A program made the position numbers and the translations under genes. Of a stretch of DNA of 64,000 nt, positions 26,084-33,171 are shown piece after piece; the first letter of the stretch is position 1; each line of letters starts with the position of its first letter. The notes under the pieces are model-generated. The model made no database searches. It saw only the letters and a program-made list of their open reading frames with translations, and had not been told where the DNA came from. The stretch is from Allonocardiopsis opalescens. Its GTDB lineage: Bacteria; Actinomycetota; Actinomycetes; Streptosporangiales; Streptosporangiaceae. The stretch is taken from the NCBI RefSeq assembly GCF_003002095.1, contig NZ_PVZC01000001.1:248001-312000 (forward strand). Direction: 5' to 3'.

Positions 26084-26417
26084 GGCGCATCTCCTCGTCT
26101 TCAGGCCGGAATGGGCGCCGCCCCCGGTTCCGGCCGACCATTCCCCGGTCGGCGACGGTTGACGGCAATGCCGGTCAAGGCTGTCATGGTCGCCGCTACT
26201 AACACGGTAACCCTTGCCGGGGGTGAAATTAATGAGCCGAACTGAGTATGTCGGAGTATTCCACCACCGGAACATCCAGTGTGCCAAGAAGTCCGCGTCG
26301 GGGTGTCGATATGGGAATGCTGCGAATCGGGAAAGGTTTTGCCCAAGAATCACTCGCCCCGGCGGGGAACGGCCGGAGGATCGGTGCGCGACCGCGCCGC
26401 CGGGCGGACCGGGCCCC
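26084..26417. other. 334-nt intergenic region upstream of lsr2
   Basis: This stretch has lower GC than its surroundings around 26190-26350 and holds no convincing gene. It should carry the lsr2 promoter on the minus strand. I see no clear inverted repeat or RNA element. Confidence 0.5.
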
Positions 26418-27596
26418 TCAGATCGGCAGCCGGTCGGGCTGCCGCGTGAAGGGGCGGGCCGCCGCCAGTTCGGCGGCCTCGCCGGCCGGCAGGCCCCATT
26501 CCGCCGCGGCCGTGCGCACGAACGCGCCGGGCGGCAGCGCGTTCAGCCAGCGCAGCGCCAGCCCGCGGCGGCCGTCGGGCGTCGGCTCGCCGAGCAGCCG
26601 CAGCCGCGCCACCCCGCCGTCGGGGTACACGTCCAGCCGCACGTGCGTCAGCTCCCCGGCGTCCGCCGGGAGCCGGAACCGGTGCCGGGTGTCGGGCAGC
26701 AGCGCGGTGCGCGGCAGCAGCTCCGTCCAGGCGCCGGGCGGCGGGGCGGCCGCGCCGGGGGCGCGGGCGGCGCGCAGCGCGGCCGAGCCGGGGGCGTTGC
26801 CGAGGAAGTGCCGGGTGTCGATCTCGGCCAGGCGCAGCCGCGCTGCGGCGGCCAGCGCGACCACCACGTAGTCGTTGCCCTCGTCGCGGCGGCGGCGCGT
26901 CTCCCAGCCCTCGCCCATCACCCGGGGCAGGCCGGGCGCCAGCAGGTTGGTGGGGGAGCCGAAGTAGTCGTCGCTGCACGCCGCGACGGCGCCGCCGTTC
27001 TCCAGCGCGGCCAGGTCGAAGCTGAGCCCGGCCAGCGGGCGCGGGTCGGGCACGGGTTCGCCGTGCGCCCGCAGCCGCGCCACGCCGCCGTCGGGGTGGA
27101 TGAGCAGCCGCAGGTGGGTGTAGCGGTGCGGGTCGGAGACCTCGAAGATGTGCCGGGCGTCGCCGGTCAGCGGGCAGCGCGGCACGATCTCGGCCCAGTC
27201 CGCGGCGGCCAGCTGCTCGGGGGTGGCCAGCTCGTCGGCCGCGGCGGCCTGCACCGTGCAGGCGGGCGGGAAGTTGCCGGTGAAGTAGGCGGTGTCGACC
27301 ACCACGGTGCGCAGCACACCGGGCACGCCCAGCCGGACCAGCGCCCAGTCCGCGTCGCCGGCGCCGGGGCGGCGGTCGGGGCCGGGGCCGCGCCGCCGCC
27401 GGGTCTCCCAGCCGTCGTAGACCTGGCCGCGGTGCGCGAAGGTGTACGGCCGGTGCGTCGGCGGCTCCGGCTTGATCAGGTTCTCCTTCTCGGCGAAGAA
27501 CTCGTCGCTGGCGGCCATCACCGAGCCGCCGAGCGTGCGGCCGGCGAGGTCGGGCAGGGGCGAGGGCGCGGGCTCGTCGTGGTGGCGGGCGGTCAT
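26418..27596 (-). CDS. alc: allantoicase
   Basis: A 392-residue enzyme that hydrolyses allantoate to ureidoglycolate and urea. It has two tandem allantoicase beta-sandwich repeats. Each contains a YDGWETRRRR/GEGWETRRRR motif (about residues 60-70 and 230-240), a FTGNFPP/FLGNAPG motif, and HLRLLIHPDGGVARLR/HVRLDVYPDGGVARLR. The ATG overlaps the allantoinase stop as ATGA, so both are made from one message in pathway order. It is the last gene of the minus-strand purine set. Confidence 0.93.
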   Translation of the reverse strand: MTARHHDEPAPSPLPDLAGRTLGGSVMAASDEFFAEKENLIKPEPPTHRPYTFAHRGQVYDGWETRRRRGPGPDRRPGAGDADWALVRLGVPGVLRTVVVDTAYFTGNFPPACTVQAAAADELATPEQLAAADWAEIVPRCPLTGDARHIFEVSDPHRYTHLRLLIHPDGGVARLRAHGEPVPDPRPLAGLSFDLAALENGGAVAACSDDYFGSPTNLLAPGLPRVMGEGWETRRRRDEGNDYVVVALAAAARLRLAEIDTRHFLGNAPGSAALRAARAPGAAAPPPGAWTELLPRTALLPDTRHRFRLPADAGELTHVRLDVYPDGGVARLRLLGEPTPDGRRGLALRWLNALPPGAFVRTAAAEWGLPAGEAAELAAARPFTRQPDRLPI

Positions 27597-28921
27597 CGGC
27601 GTCGGACCTCCTCGATCAGCCTGCCGCGCGGGGTGCGGCCGTCGACCACCGCGCCGCGCAGCCAGGTGGTGCGGACCAGGCCGGCCAGCCTGCGGCCCGC
27701 GTACGGGGTGACGGGGTGGCGGTGGTGCAGCCGGGCCGGATCGACGGTGAACTCGGCGTCGGGGTCGAAGGCGACCAGGTCGGCGTCGGCGCCGACCCGG
27801 ATGGCGCCCTTGGCGGCCAGTCCGGCCAGCCGCGCGGGGGCGGCCGCCATCCAGGCGGCCAGCCGGGACAGGGGCAGGCCGCGCTCGCGCGCCGCCGTCC
27901 ACACGACCGGCAGGGCCAGCTGCACCCCGGCGATGCCGCCCCAGGCGGCGCCGAAGTCGCCGGTGTCGAGCCGCTTCAGCTCCGGGGTGCACGGCGAGTG
28001 GTCGGAGACGACCTGGTCGATGGTGCCGTCGGCCAGCGCGGCCCACAGCGCGTCGCGGTCGGCGGCGGAGCGGATCGGCGGGCAGCACTTGAACGGGGTG
28101 GCCCCGTCGGGCACCTCCTCGGCGCTGAAGTACAGGTAGTGCGGGCAGGTCTCGGCCGTGACGGGCACCCCGGCGGCGCGGGCCCGCGCCAGCGCGGGCA
28201 GCGCCTCGGCCGAGGACAGGTGCACGATGTGGGCGCGCCCGCCGGTCGCGGCGCAGGCCGCGATGACCCGCTCCACCGCCCGTGCCTCGGCGGCGCCGGG
28301 TCGCGAGGCGAGGAAGCCGGCGAAGCCCGGCCCGGAGCAGTCGCCGATCAGCCCGGCGTCCTCGGCGTGCACCAGGATCACCGCGCCGGCCCGCTCGGCC
28401 GCGCGCAGCGCGGTGCGCAGCCCGTCGTCGTCCAGCGGCGGGAACTCCGGCACGCCGGAGTCCAGCAGGAAGCACTTCGCGCCGGGCACCCCGGCCGCCA
28501 GCAGCTCCGGCAGCTCAGGCAGGTGCGCGGGGACGGCGCCGCCCCACAAGGCCGTGTCGACATGGCAGCGCCCGCGCGCCGCCGCCCGCTTGGCGTCCAG
28601 CGCGGCGACGGTGACGGTGGGCGGCACCGAGTTCAGCGGCATGTCCACGATCGTGGTCACCCCGCCCGCCCCCGCCGCCCGCGTCGCCGAGTCGAAGCCC
28701 TCCCACTCGGTGCGCCCCGGCTCGTTCACGTGCACATGCGCGTCGACGAGCCCCGGCAGCAGCACCAGCCCCCCGAGATCGTGCTCCACCCGCGCCGCCA
28801 TGCGCTCCCCGTACCCGCCCACGGCCGCGATCCGCCCCCCGGTGACCCCCACGGCCGCCGCCCGCTCCCCATCGGGCAGCACGACCCGCCGCGACCGGAC
28901 GACCAGGTCGAAGACGGTCAT
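27593..28921 (-). CDS. allB: allantoinase
   Basis: A 442-residue dihydroorotase-type amidohydrolase that opens the hydantoin ring of allantoin to give allantoate. Metal ligands include DAHVHVNEPGRTEWEGF (about residues 60-76). The carboxylated lysine is in GAKCFLLDSGV, and later His residues are in ILVHAEDAG and HIVHLSS. The catalytic Asp is in VVSDHSPC. Full length, ATG 28921. It feeds the overlapping allantoicase gene. An 807-nt non-coding region lies upstream. Confidence 0.94.
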   Translation of the reverse strand: MTVFDLVVRSRRVVLPDGERAAAVGVTGGRIAAVGGYGERMAARVEHDLGGLVLLPGLVDAHVHVNEPGRTEWEGFDSATRAAGAGGVTTIVDMPLNSVPPTVTVAALDAKRAAARGRCHVDTALWGGAVPAHLPELPELLAAGVPGAKCFLLDSGVPEFPPLDDDGLRTALRAAERAGAVILVHAEDAGLIGDCSGPGFAGFLASRPGAAEARAVERVIAACAATGGRAHIVHLSSAEALPALARARAAGVPVTAETCPHYLYFSAEEVPDGATPFKCCPPIRSAADRDALWAALADGTIDQVVSDHSPCTPELKRLDTGDFGAAWGGIAGVQLALPVVWTAARERGLPLSRLAAWMAAAPARLAGLAAKGAIRVGADADLVAFDPDAEFTVDPARLHHRHPVTPYAGRRLAGLVRTTWLRGAVVDGRTPRGRLIEEVRRR

Positions 28922-29064
28922 GGGGGCGGCCAGCGGAGTGCGGTGGGTGGTGGGGAGTCCGGCCGGGGGGTGGGCGGGTGGGCAGCCGTCCGGGCGGGGA
29001 GGGGGGCCGGGGCCGGGCGGTGCATTCGGTTCGGGGCGAGGTGCGGACCCGGATCGAAATGGTG

Positions 29065-29274
29065 CTTCCGGTCCGGACCGGGGTCCGGTCGGGTGGACGG
29101 CGACCGGGTGCCGGTCGACCTGATCCCGGCCCGCGCGTTTCGCGGTCGGACCCCGGTCGGGGCGGGTCCGGGCAGGGCGTTCGGCGACCGGCGTCCGCCC
29201 GGCGAGCCCACGGGGCCGGCATTGTGCGTCCGGCTCCCCATCGGGGTGAATCCGGGTCGGGTCTTCACGGGCCG
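29065..29274. repeat. degenerate 42-bp tandem repeat, five units
   Basis: Five head-to-tail 42-nt units end at 29274, 29232, 29190, 29148 and 29106 when read on the minus strand. Most begin CGGTCGCCG or CGGCCCGTG, then AAC/AAG and CCCGGA around the middle and CCG near position 31. One pair compared by eye agrees at 27 of 42 positions. On the minus strand the units keep a 14-codon period (R-x-x-N-x-x-P-G), so they may derive from a repetitive coding sequence. A sixth, irregular unit seems to precede 29274. Confidence 0.5.
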
Positions 29275-29423
29275 AATACCGATCGCGATCGCACCGGTCC
29301 CGACGCCCGGCAGGCGGTTCTCAGCCGATGGAAGACCGGGCCGGTCGTCCGGCAACCGCTTTCTCGCGGGCGCCGCCCCAGACCGGCCGCCCGGCCAATG
29401 CCGCGCCGGCCATGTCAAACCGT

Positions 29424-29540
29424 CCGTCCACAGCCGCGCCATTTCCGGCCCGGCCGTCCACAGGCGCGGCCCGGGGCTCACGGCGGCGCGCTCCGGCGCG
29501 GGAGAATGGATATGGGGTCGCCCCCCTGGGCGGGCGGGGG
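29424..29540 (+). repeat. dispersed DnaA-box/G-tail element, copy A
   Basis: Two CCGTCCACA nonamers at 29424-29432 and 29454-29462 (30 nt apart) are followed by a tail starting GGGAGAATGG and ending CTGGGCGGGCGGGG at 29538. Box-to-tail distance is 76 nt. The tail is most like copy C. The tail end points to the 3' end of the sirtuin gene (29729). Confidence 0.7.
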
Positions 29541-29728
29541 ATTTTTTCAGGTGGATTTCGCCTCTCCCGTCCATGGCGGATTCGCGGCCGTTGTTTGTGA
29601 TGCTAACCGTCCGATCCGGGCGCGGACAGGGGACGCACGAGCGTTTCGGCGTACGGGGGAGCCGCGCGGCGGCGATGCAGCGTGTCAGCGCCGTACCGGG
29701 GCGAAGGGCACGCGACGGGTGGCCGAGA

Positions 29729-30628
29729 TCACGGCCGGGGCGGGCCGAGCGCGGAGAGCAGGGCGGTGAGGGTGGCGCCGAGCGGGGCGTCGAGGGTGAG
29801 CAGGGCGTGGGAGTCGCCCCGGGTAGGGCCCTGGTTGACGATGGCGACGGGGATGGCGCGCTCGGCGGCGTGGCGGACGAAGCGGTAGCCGGACATGACG
29901 GTGAGCGAAGAGCCGAGGACGAGCAGCAGGGCGGCGCGCTCGGTGAGGGCGTAGCACTCCTGCACCCGGGCACGCGGCACGTTCTCGCCGAAGAAGATGA
30001 CGTCGGGCTTGAGCACACCGCCGCAGCCGTGGCAGTCCACGATCTGGAAGCCCGCCACCTGGTCGTCGGTGAGCACGGCGTCGCCGTCGGGGTTGACCGC
30101 CGCCGCCTCGACCCGCCAGTCGGCGTTGGCGGCGCGCAGGCGCTGGTCGAGCAGGCGGCGGGGGCTGCGGCGGCCGCAGCCCAGGCAGCGGACCCGGTCG
30201 AGGGCGCCGTGCAGCTCGACCACGTCCCGTGCGCCCGCGGCCTGGTGCAGACCGTCCACGTTCTGGGTGATGATCCCGCCGAGCAGCCCGCGCCGCTGGA
30301 GCGCCGCGACGGCGCGGTGGCCGGCGTTGGGGGCGGCGTCGGAGACATGCCGCCAGCCCAGGTGGCTGCGCGCCCAGTAGCGCCTGCGCGCGGCGGCGCT
30401 GCCGACGAAGGTCTGGTACGTCATCGGGGTGGCGCGGTGGCGGCGGCCGGTCTCGCCGCGGTAGTCGGGGATGCCCGACTCGGTCGACAGGCCGGCCCCG
30501 CTGAGCACCACCACCTCGCCGTCGGCCACCAGGTCCGCCAGCGTCCGGAGAGGGGCGCCGACGGCCGCGCCCGGGAGGGCGGGAGCCTCCAGCGCACCGC
30601 CGGCCATGCCGTCCGTCAGCCGTTCCAT
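29729..30628 (-). CDS. NAD-dependent protein deacetylase (sirtuin)
   Basis: A 299-residue SIR2 enzyme that removes acyl groups from lysines using NAD+. It has GAGLSTESGIPDYRG (NAD loop), TQNVDGLH, the catalytic His in VELHG, a Cys4 zinc site (CLGCGRR and CHGCGG) and VLGSSLTV. The start at 30628 gives MERLTDG with GGAGGG directly before it; ATG 30607 and longer starts are possible. It lies between the allantoinase and DUF6506 genes, unrelated in function to purine breakdown as far as can be seen. Confidence 0.9.
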   Translation of the reverse strand: MERLTDGMAGGALEAPALPGAAVGAPLRTLADLVADGEVVVLSGAGLSTESGIPDYRGETGRRHRATPMTYQTFVGSAAARRRYWARSHLGWRHVSDAAPNAGHRAVAALQRRGLLGGIITQNVDGLHQAAGARDVVELHGALDRVRCLGCGRRSPRRLLDQRLRAANADWRVEAAAVNPDGDAVLTDDQVAGFQIVDCHGCGGVLKPDVIFFGENVPRARVQECYALTERAALLLVLGSSLTVMSGYRFVRHAAERAIPVAIVNQGPTRGDSHALLTLDAPLGATLTALLSALGPPRP

Positions 30629-30740
30629 CCCTCCATGGTGCCCGAGGCGACCGGTGCCGCGGACGACCGGGCGCCCGGTCGGGCCGGCAGGGCCTCGACG
30701 GGCGGCGGTGCGGCGGAATAGACCGCCGGCCGTCCACATT

Positions 30741-30773
30741 TAGCTTGGTAGTAAGTAATTCAACACCAAGCTA
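30741..30773 (+). promoter_or_regulatory. 9-bp inverted repeat upstream of the DUF6506 gene, putative operator
   Basis: TAGCTTGGT (30741-30749) and ACCAAGCTA (30765-30773) form a perfect 9-bp inverted repeat with a 15-nt AT-rich centre, 16 nt before ATG 30790. The site stands out in this GC-rich window and suits a MarR or HxlR dimer. A MarR gene lies 0.8 kb away. Confidence 0.6.
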
Positions 30774-30789
30774 CTTTGGAGTGTGGATC

Positions 30790-31401
30790 ATGGCTGAGGT
30801 GGGCGAGATGTTCATCTTCCTGCAGAACGGGGCCGATCCGGTGACCGACCGGGTCGTGCACGAGCACGGCGGCGGGCGGACGCTGCTGGTGTGGGCGCCC
30901 GACGGCGCGGCGGCGGCACGGGTGGCCGACGAGCAGGTGCGGGCCGGCGTCCGGCTGATCGAGCTGTACCGCGGCTTCGACCTGGAGTCGGCGGGCGAGG
31001 TCATCGAGGCGGTGGACGGGCGGGTGCCCGTCGGCGTCGCCGGCTACGGTTTCGGCACGGCGCCCGGCAGCATCGGCCACTCGGTGACGATCTACGCCGA
31101 CGCCGAGGCCGATCCGGCGGTGCAGCGGGTGGTCCGGGAGCACGCCGACGGCACCCGCACGACCGTGCTCGGCGCTCCGAATCCCGCCGCGGCCGCGCAG
31201 GCGGCGGCCGAGCTGGTCGACGCCGGCGCCGACCTGGTCGAGATCTGCGGCGGCACCCCGCTGACCACCGCCCGGCACGTCCAGCGGGCCCTCGGCGGCC
31301 GGGCGGCGGTCAGCCTGGTCGCCTTCCCCTTCGAATCGATCGACGGAGCGGCCGCCTTCAAGGCGGCCTTCGAAGCGGCGCAGGAATCGACCGGTTCGTA
31401 G
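30790..31401 (+). CDS. DUF6506-type protein, internal duplication
   Basis: A 203-residue soluble protein made of two related halves. MFIFLQNGADPVTDRVVHEH with VRLIELYRGFDLESA and GRVPVGVAGYG (about 7-85) parallels VTIYADAEADPAVQRVVREH with ADLVEICGGTPLTTA and GRAAVSLVAFP (about 100-185). Each half resembles the DUF6506 family; function is unknown. ATG 30790 is preferred, and the frame is open to 30745 through the operator-like repeat. It is convergent with a MarR gene that may regulate it through the inverted repeat at 30741-30773. Confidence 0.75.
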   Translation: MAEVGEMFIFLQNGADPVTDRVVHEHGGGRTLLVWAPDGAAAARVADEQVRAGVRLIELYRGFDLESAGEVIEAVDGRVPVGVAGYGFGTAPGSIGHSVTIYADAEADPAVQRVVREHADGTRTTVLGAPNPAAAAQAAAELVDAGADLVEICGGTPLTTARHVQRALGGRAAVSLVAFPFESIDGAAAFKAAFEAAQESTGS

Positions 31402-31419
31402 CGGAGCCGTGAGTTGTTG

Positions 31420-31535
31420 CCCCGCCCACCCAGGGGGCCACCCTCCCCTCAAGCCTCTCGCGATTCGGTGCGCGTAGGGGAGGGTTACCCGCGGGTTGTG
31501 GACGACCGGGCCGCGGCGGGCACCGCTGTGGACGG
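31420..31535 (-). repeat. dispersed DnaA-box/G-tail element, copy B
   Basis: On the minus strand CCGTCCACA (31535-31527) and TCGTCCACA (31505-31497) are 30 nt apart, followed by ACCCGCGGGTAACC as in copy C. The tail GGGAGGGTGGCCCCCTGGG ends at 31420, 77 nt after the second box. The tail is nearly identical to copy D. It abuts the 3' end of the DUF6506 gene (stop at 31401), between two convergent genes. Confidence 0.72.
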
Positions 31536-31603
31536 GGCGGTTGACGGACGGCGCGGCGCGATGGCGGCGCCGTCCGTCGCGCCCCGTCCGCGTGCCCAGG
31601 CGC

Positions 31604-32098
31604 TCACCCGGACTCGTGGTGCAGCAACAGAGGCTTCAGGATGGCGGCCAGTTGGGCGCGCCGGTCCGCGTCCAGCGGCGCGAGGAAGCGCTCGTCGGCG
31701 GCGAGCACGGCGTCCAGGGCCTGCTCGGCGACGCGTTCGCCCCTCTCGGTGAGGTGGACGAGGACGCCCCTGCGGTCGTCGGGGTCGCGCTCGCGCCTGA
31801 CCAGGCCGAGGCGGTCGAGGCGGTCCAGCCGCGCCGTCATCGCCCCTGAGGTGATCAGCGACGACCGCGCCAGCTCCGTCGGCTTGGTGCCCGCGGGCTC
31901 GCCGCGCCGGCGCAGGGTGTTCAGCACGTCGAAGTCGCCGTAGCTGAGGCCGAGCGACCGCAGCGCCTCAGCGATCATGCGCTGCCCGATCTCGGCGGAC
32001 CGGAACAGCCGCCCGACGACGTGTAGCACCCCGGCGTCCAGTTCGGGGGCGCTGCGCGCCCACTCGCCGACCATGCGGTCGATCGAGTCCTCCGCCAT
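31604..32098 (-). CDS. MarR-family transcriptional regulator
   Basis: A 164-residue winged-helix regulator. The recognition region is KPTELARSSLITSGAMTARLDRL and the wing is RRERDPDDRRGVLVHLT, both classic MarR. ATG 32098 follows GAGGAGAGCG at good spacing. It is convergent with the DUF6506 gene and lies within the purine island, so it could control either. The purine genes have no other obvious regulator here. Confidence 0.88.
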   Translation of the reverse strand: MAEDSIDRMVGEWARSAPELDAGVLHVVGRLFRSAEIGQRMIAEALRSLGLSYGDFDVLNTLRRRGEPAGTKPTELARSSLITSGAMTARLDRLDRLGLVRRERDPDDRRGVLVHLTERGERVAEQALDAVLAADERFLAPLDADRRAQLAAILKPLLLHHESG

Positions 32099-32288
32099 CG
32101 CTCTCCTCACCAGGCGACGCCCCGACGGAAGCTCTGAAACGGCCTCCCCGGCCCACGGCAGCACACCCTACCCAGCGCCCCGACGCCGCGGTTCATCCAC
32201 CGCGCCGGCTCTGACGGAGACCTCATCGGGCCGAGGAACCGCCCGGACGTCTCCGGCGCTTCGCGGAGCCGTTCGCCGGCCCGTCCGC

Positions 32289-32681
32289 TCAGCGGGGCCG
32301 CTCGCCCAGCGTCCGCAGATGCGCGCGCCAGTCGGCGGTCGCGGTGATGTCGGTGAGGGGCGCGGCCGGGGTGTACGGGCGGCGCAGCAGCATGGCGAGG
32401 GACGGGGAGCCGTCGGCGAGCTCGATGACGCCGAGTTCGAGTTCGGGGGGTTCGGCGGGGAGCAGGCGCTCGCGCAGCAGCTCCCAGCCGAGGTCGTACA
32501 GCTCGCCGGCGATGCTCGCGCCGCCCTCGGTGACGGGCCGGAGGCCGGGGAAGCGGTCGCCGACGCTGAAGAAGCGGTAGCGGGGGGCGGTGCGGGTCTC
32601 GGCCAGCAGCGGCGCGCCCTCAAGCAGGTGGTGCAGCTCGCCGCCGCGCATGGCGCCGCCGTTGAGGAACATGTGGGGCAC
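32289..32681 (-). CDS. gamma-glutamylcyclotransferase-like protein, allophanate-hydrolase C-domain type
   Basis: A 130-residue protein with the GGCT-like fold found as the C-terminal domain of allophanate hydrolase: MFLNGGAMRGGELHHLLEGA, APRYRFFSVGDRFPGL and GASIAGELYDLGWELL. GTG 32681 has a near-perfect site (GGAGG, 5-nt spacer) and gives VPHMFLNGG. Single-domain relatives often sit with purine or urea-breakdown genes, and this one is between allantoinase and xanthine dehydrogenase. Reaction not established. Confidence 0.7.
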   Translation of the reverse strand: MPHMFLNGGAMRGGELHHLLEGAPLLAETRTAPRYRFFSVGDRFPGLRPVTEGGASIAGELYDLGWELLRERLLPAEPPELELGVIELADGSPSLAMLLRRPYTPAAPLTDITATADWRAHLRTLGERPR

Positions 32682-33171
32682 GGAAACCTCCGTCGAGTCG
32701 GGACGACAGACCTGGGCTGTGCTCGGTGGGTGGGTCGGCTGGTGCGGGCGGGTGTCTCTCAGGTCGGTCGCGCTTACTCGGCCGGTGGGTTCGCGGCGGT
32801 GCGACCGTCCACAGGGGCGGGTCCGCGTGCTCATTTATCCACAACCCGCGGGTAACCCCTCGCGCCGCGCACCCCAGGGCGGGAGGATGGATGCAGGGGA
32901 GCCCCCCAGGGAGGGCGGGGGAAGGAGAAGCAGGTCGCGGGCCGGCGGGGCTGTCTTGGGCGTGAGCCGTGAGCCCTGGTCGCGGTGGGTCCGCGGTGGT
33001 GGGGCGGGTTCCCCCTCGGCTCGGCGGCGCTGCTCGGTCGGCGGCGCTGCGGCGGGGCTTGCCGGCCGGCGCGCCGGGGAGCGGGAACGGGCCGCCCGGC
33101 TCCGGTGGCCTCGGCGGCGGGAACGGGTCGGCCCCGGTCCCGGCGGCCGGAGCGGGCGCCGCTGCCCGATG
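32682..33171. other. 490-nt intergenic region between the GGCT-like and xanthine dehydrogenase genes
   Basis: Contains the promoter of the GGCT-like gene on the minus strand and copy C of the dispersed element (32805-32921). The rest, 32925-33171, is GC-rich with no gene I can support. Confidence 0.55.
32805..32921 (+). repeat. dispersed DnaA-box/G-tail element, copy C
   Basis: CCGTCCACA (32805-32813) and TTATCCACA (32835-32843, a perfect E. coli-type DnaA box) are 30 nt apart. ACCCGCGGGTAACC follows, then GGGAGGATGGATG and a tail of GAGCCCCCCAGGGAGGGCGG to 32921, 78 nt after the second box. The tail points toward the 3' end of the xanthine dehydrogenase gene at 33172. Confidence 0.72.

Larger units (their letters stand above)
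28922..29728. other. 807-nt intergenic region without a supported gene
   Basis: Holds the presumed allantoinase promoter near 28930-29040, a degenerate 42-bp tandem array (29065-29274), copy A of the dispersed element (29424-29540) and a T-run (29542-29547). Open frames here are proline/arginine-rich, lack ribosome sites and cross the repeats, so I do not call a gene. Confidence 0.6.

Noticed and set aside
29065-29274. CRISPR array
   Set aside because: The units are degenerate and directly adjacent without unique spacers, and no cas gene is present.
28918-29574. A proline/arginine-rich minus-strand ORF starting MDGRGEIHLKKS
   Set aside because: It lacks a ribosome site, crosses the dispersed element and the 42-bp repeats, and shows no recognisable domain.
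29424-32921. The dispersed element as an insertion sequence or MITE
   Set aside because: No terminal inverted repeats, no target-site duplications that I can see and no transposase in the window.
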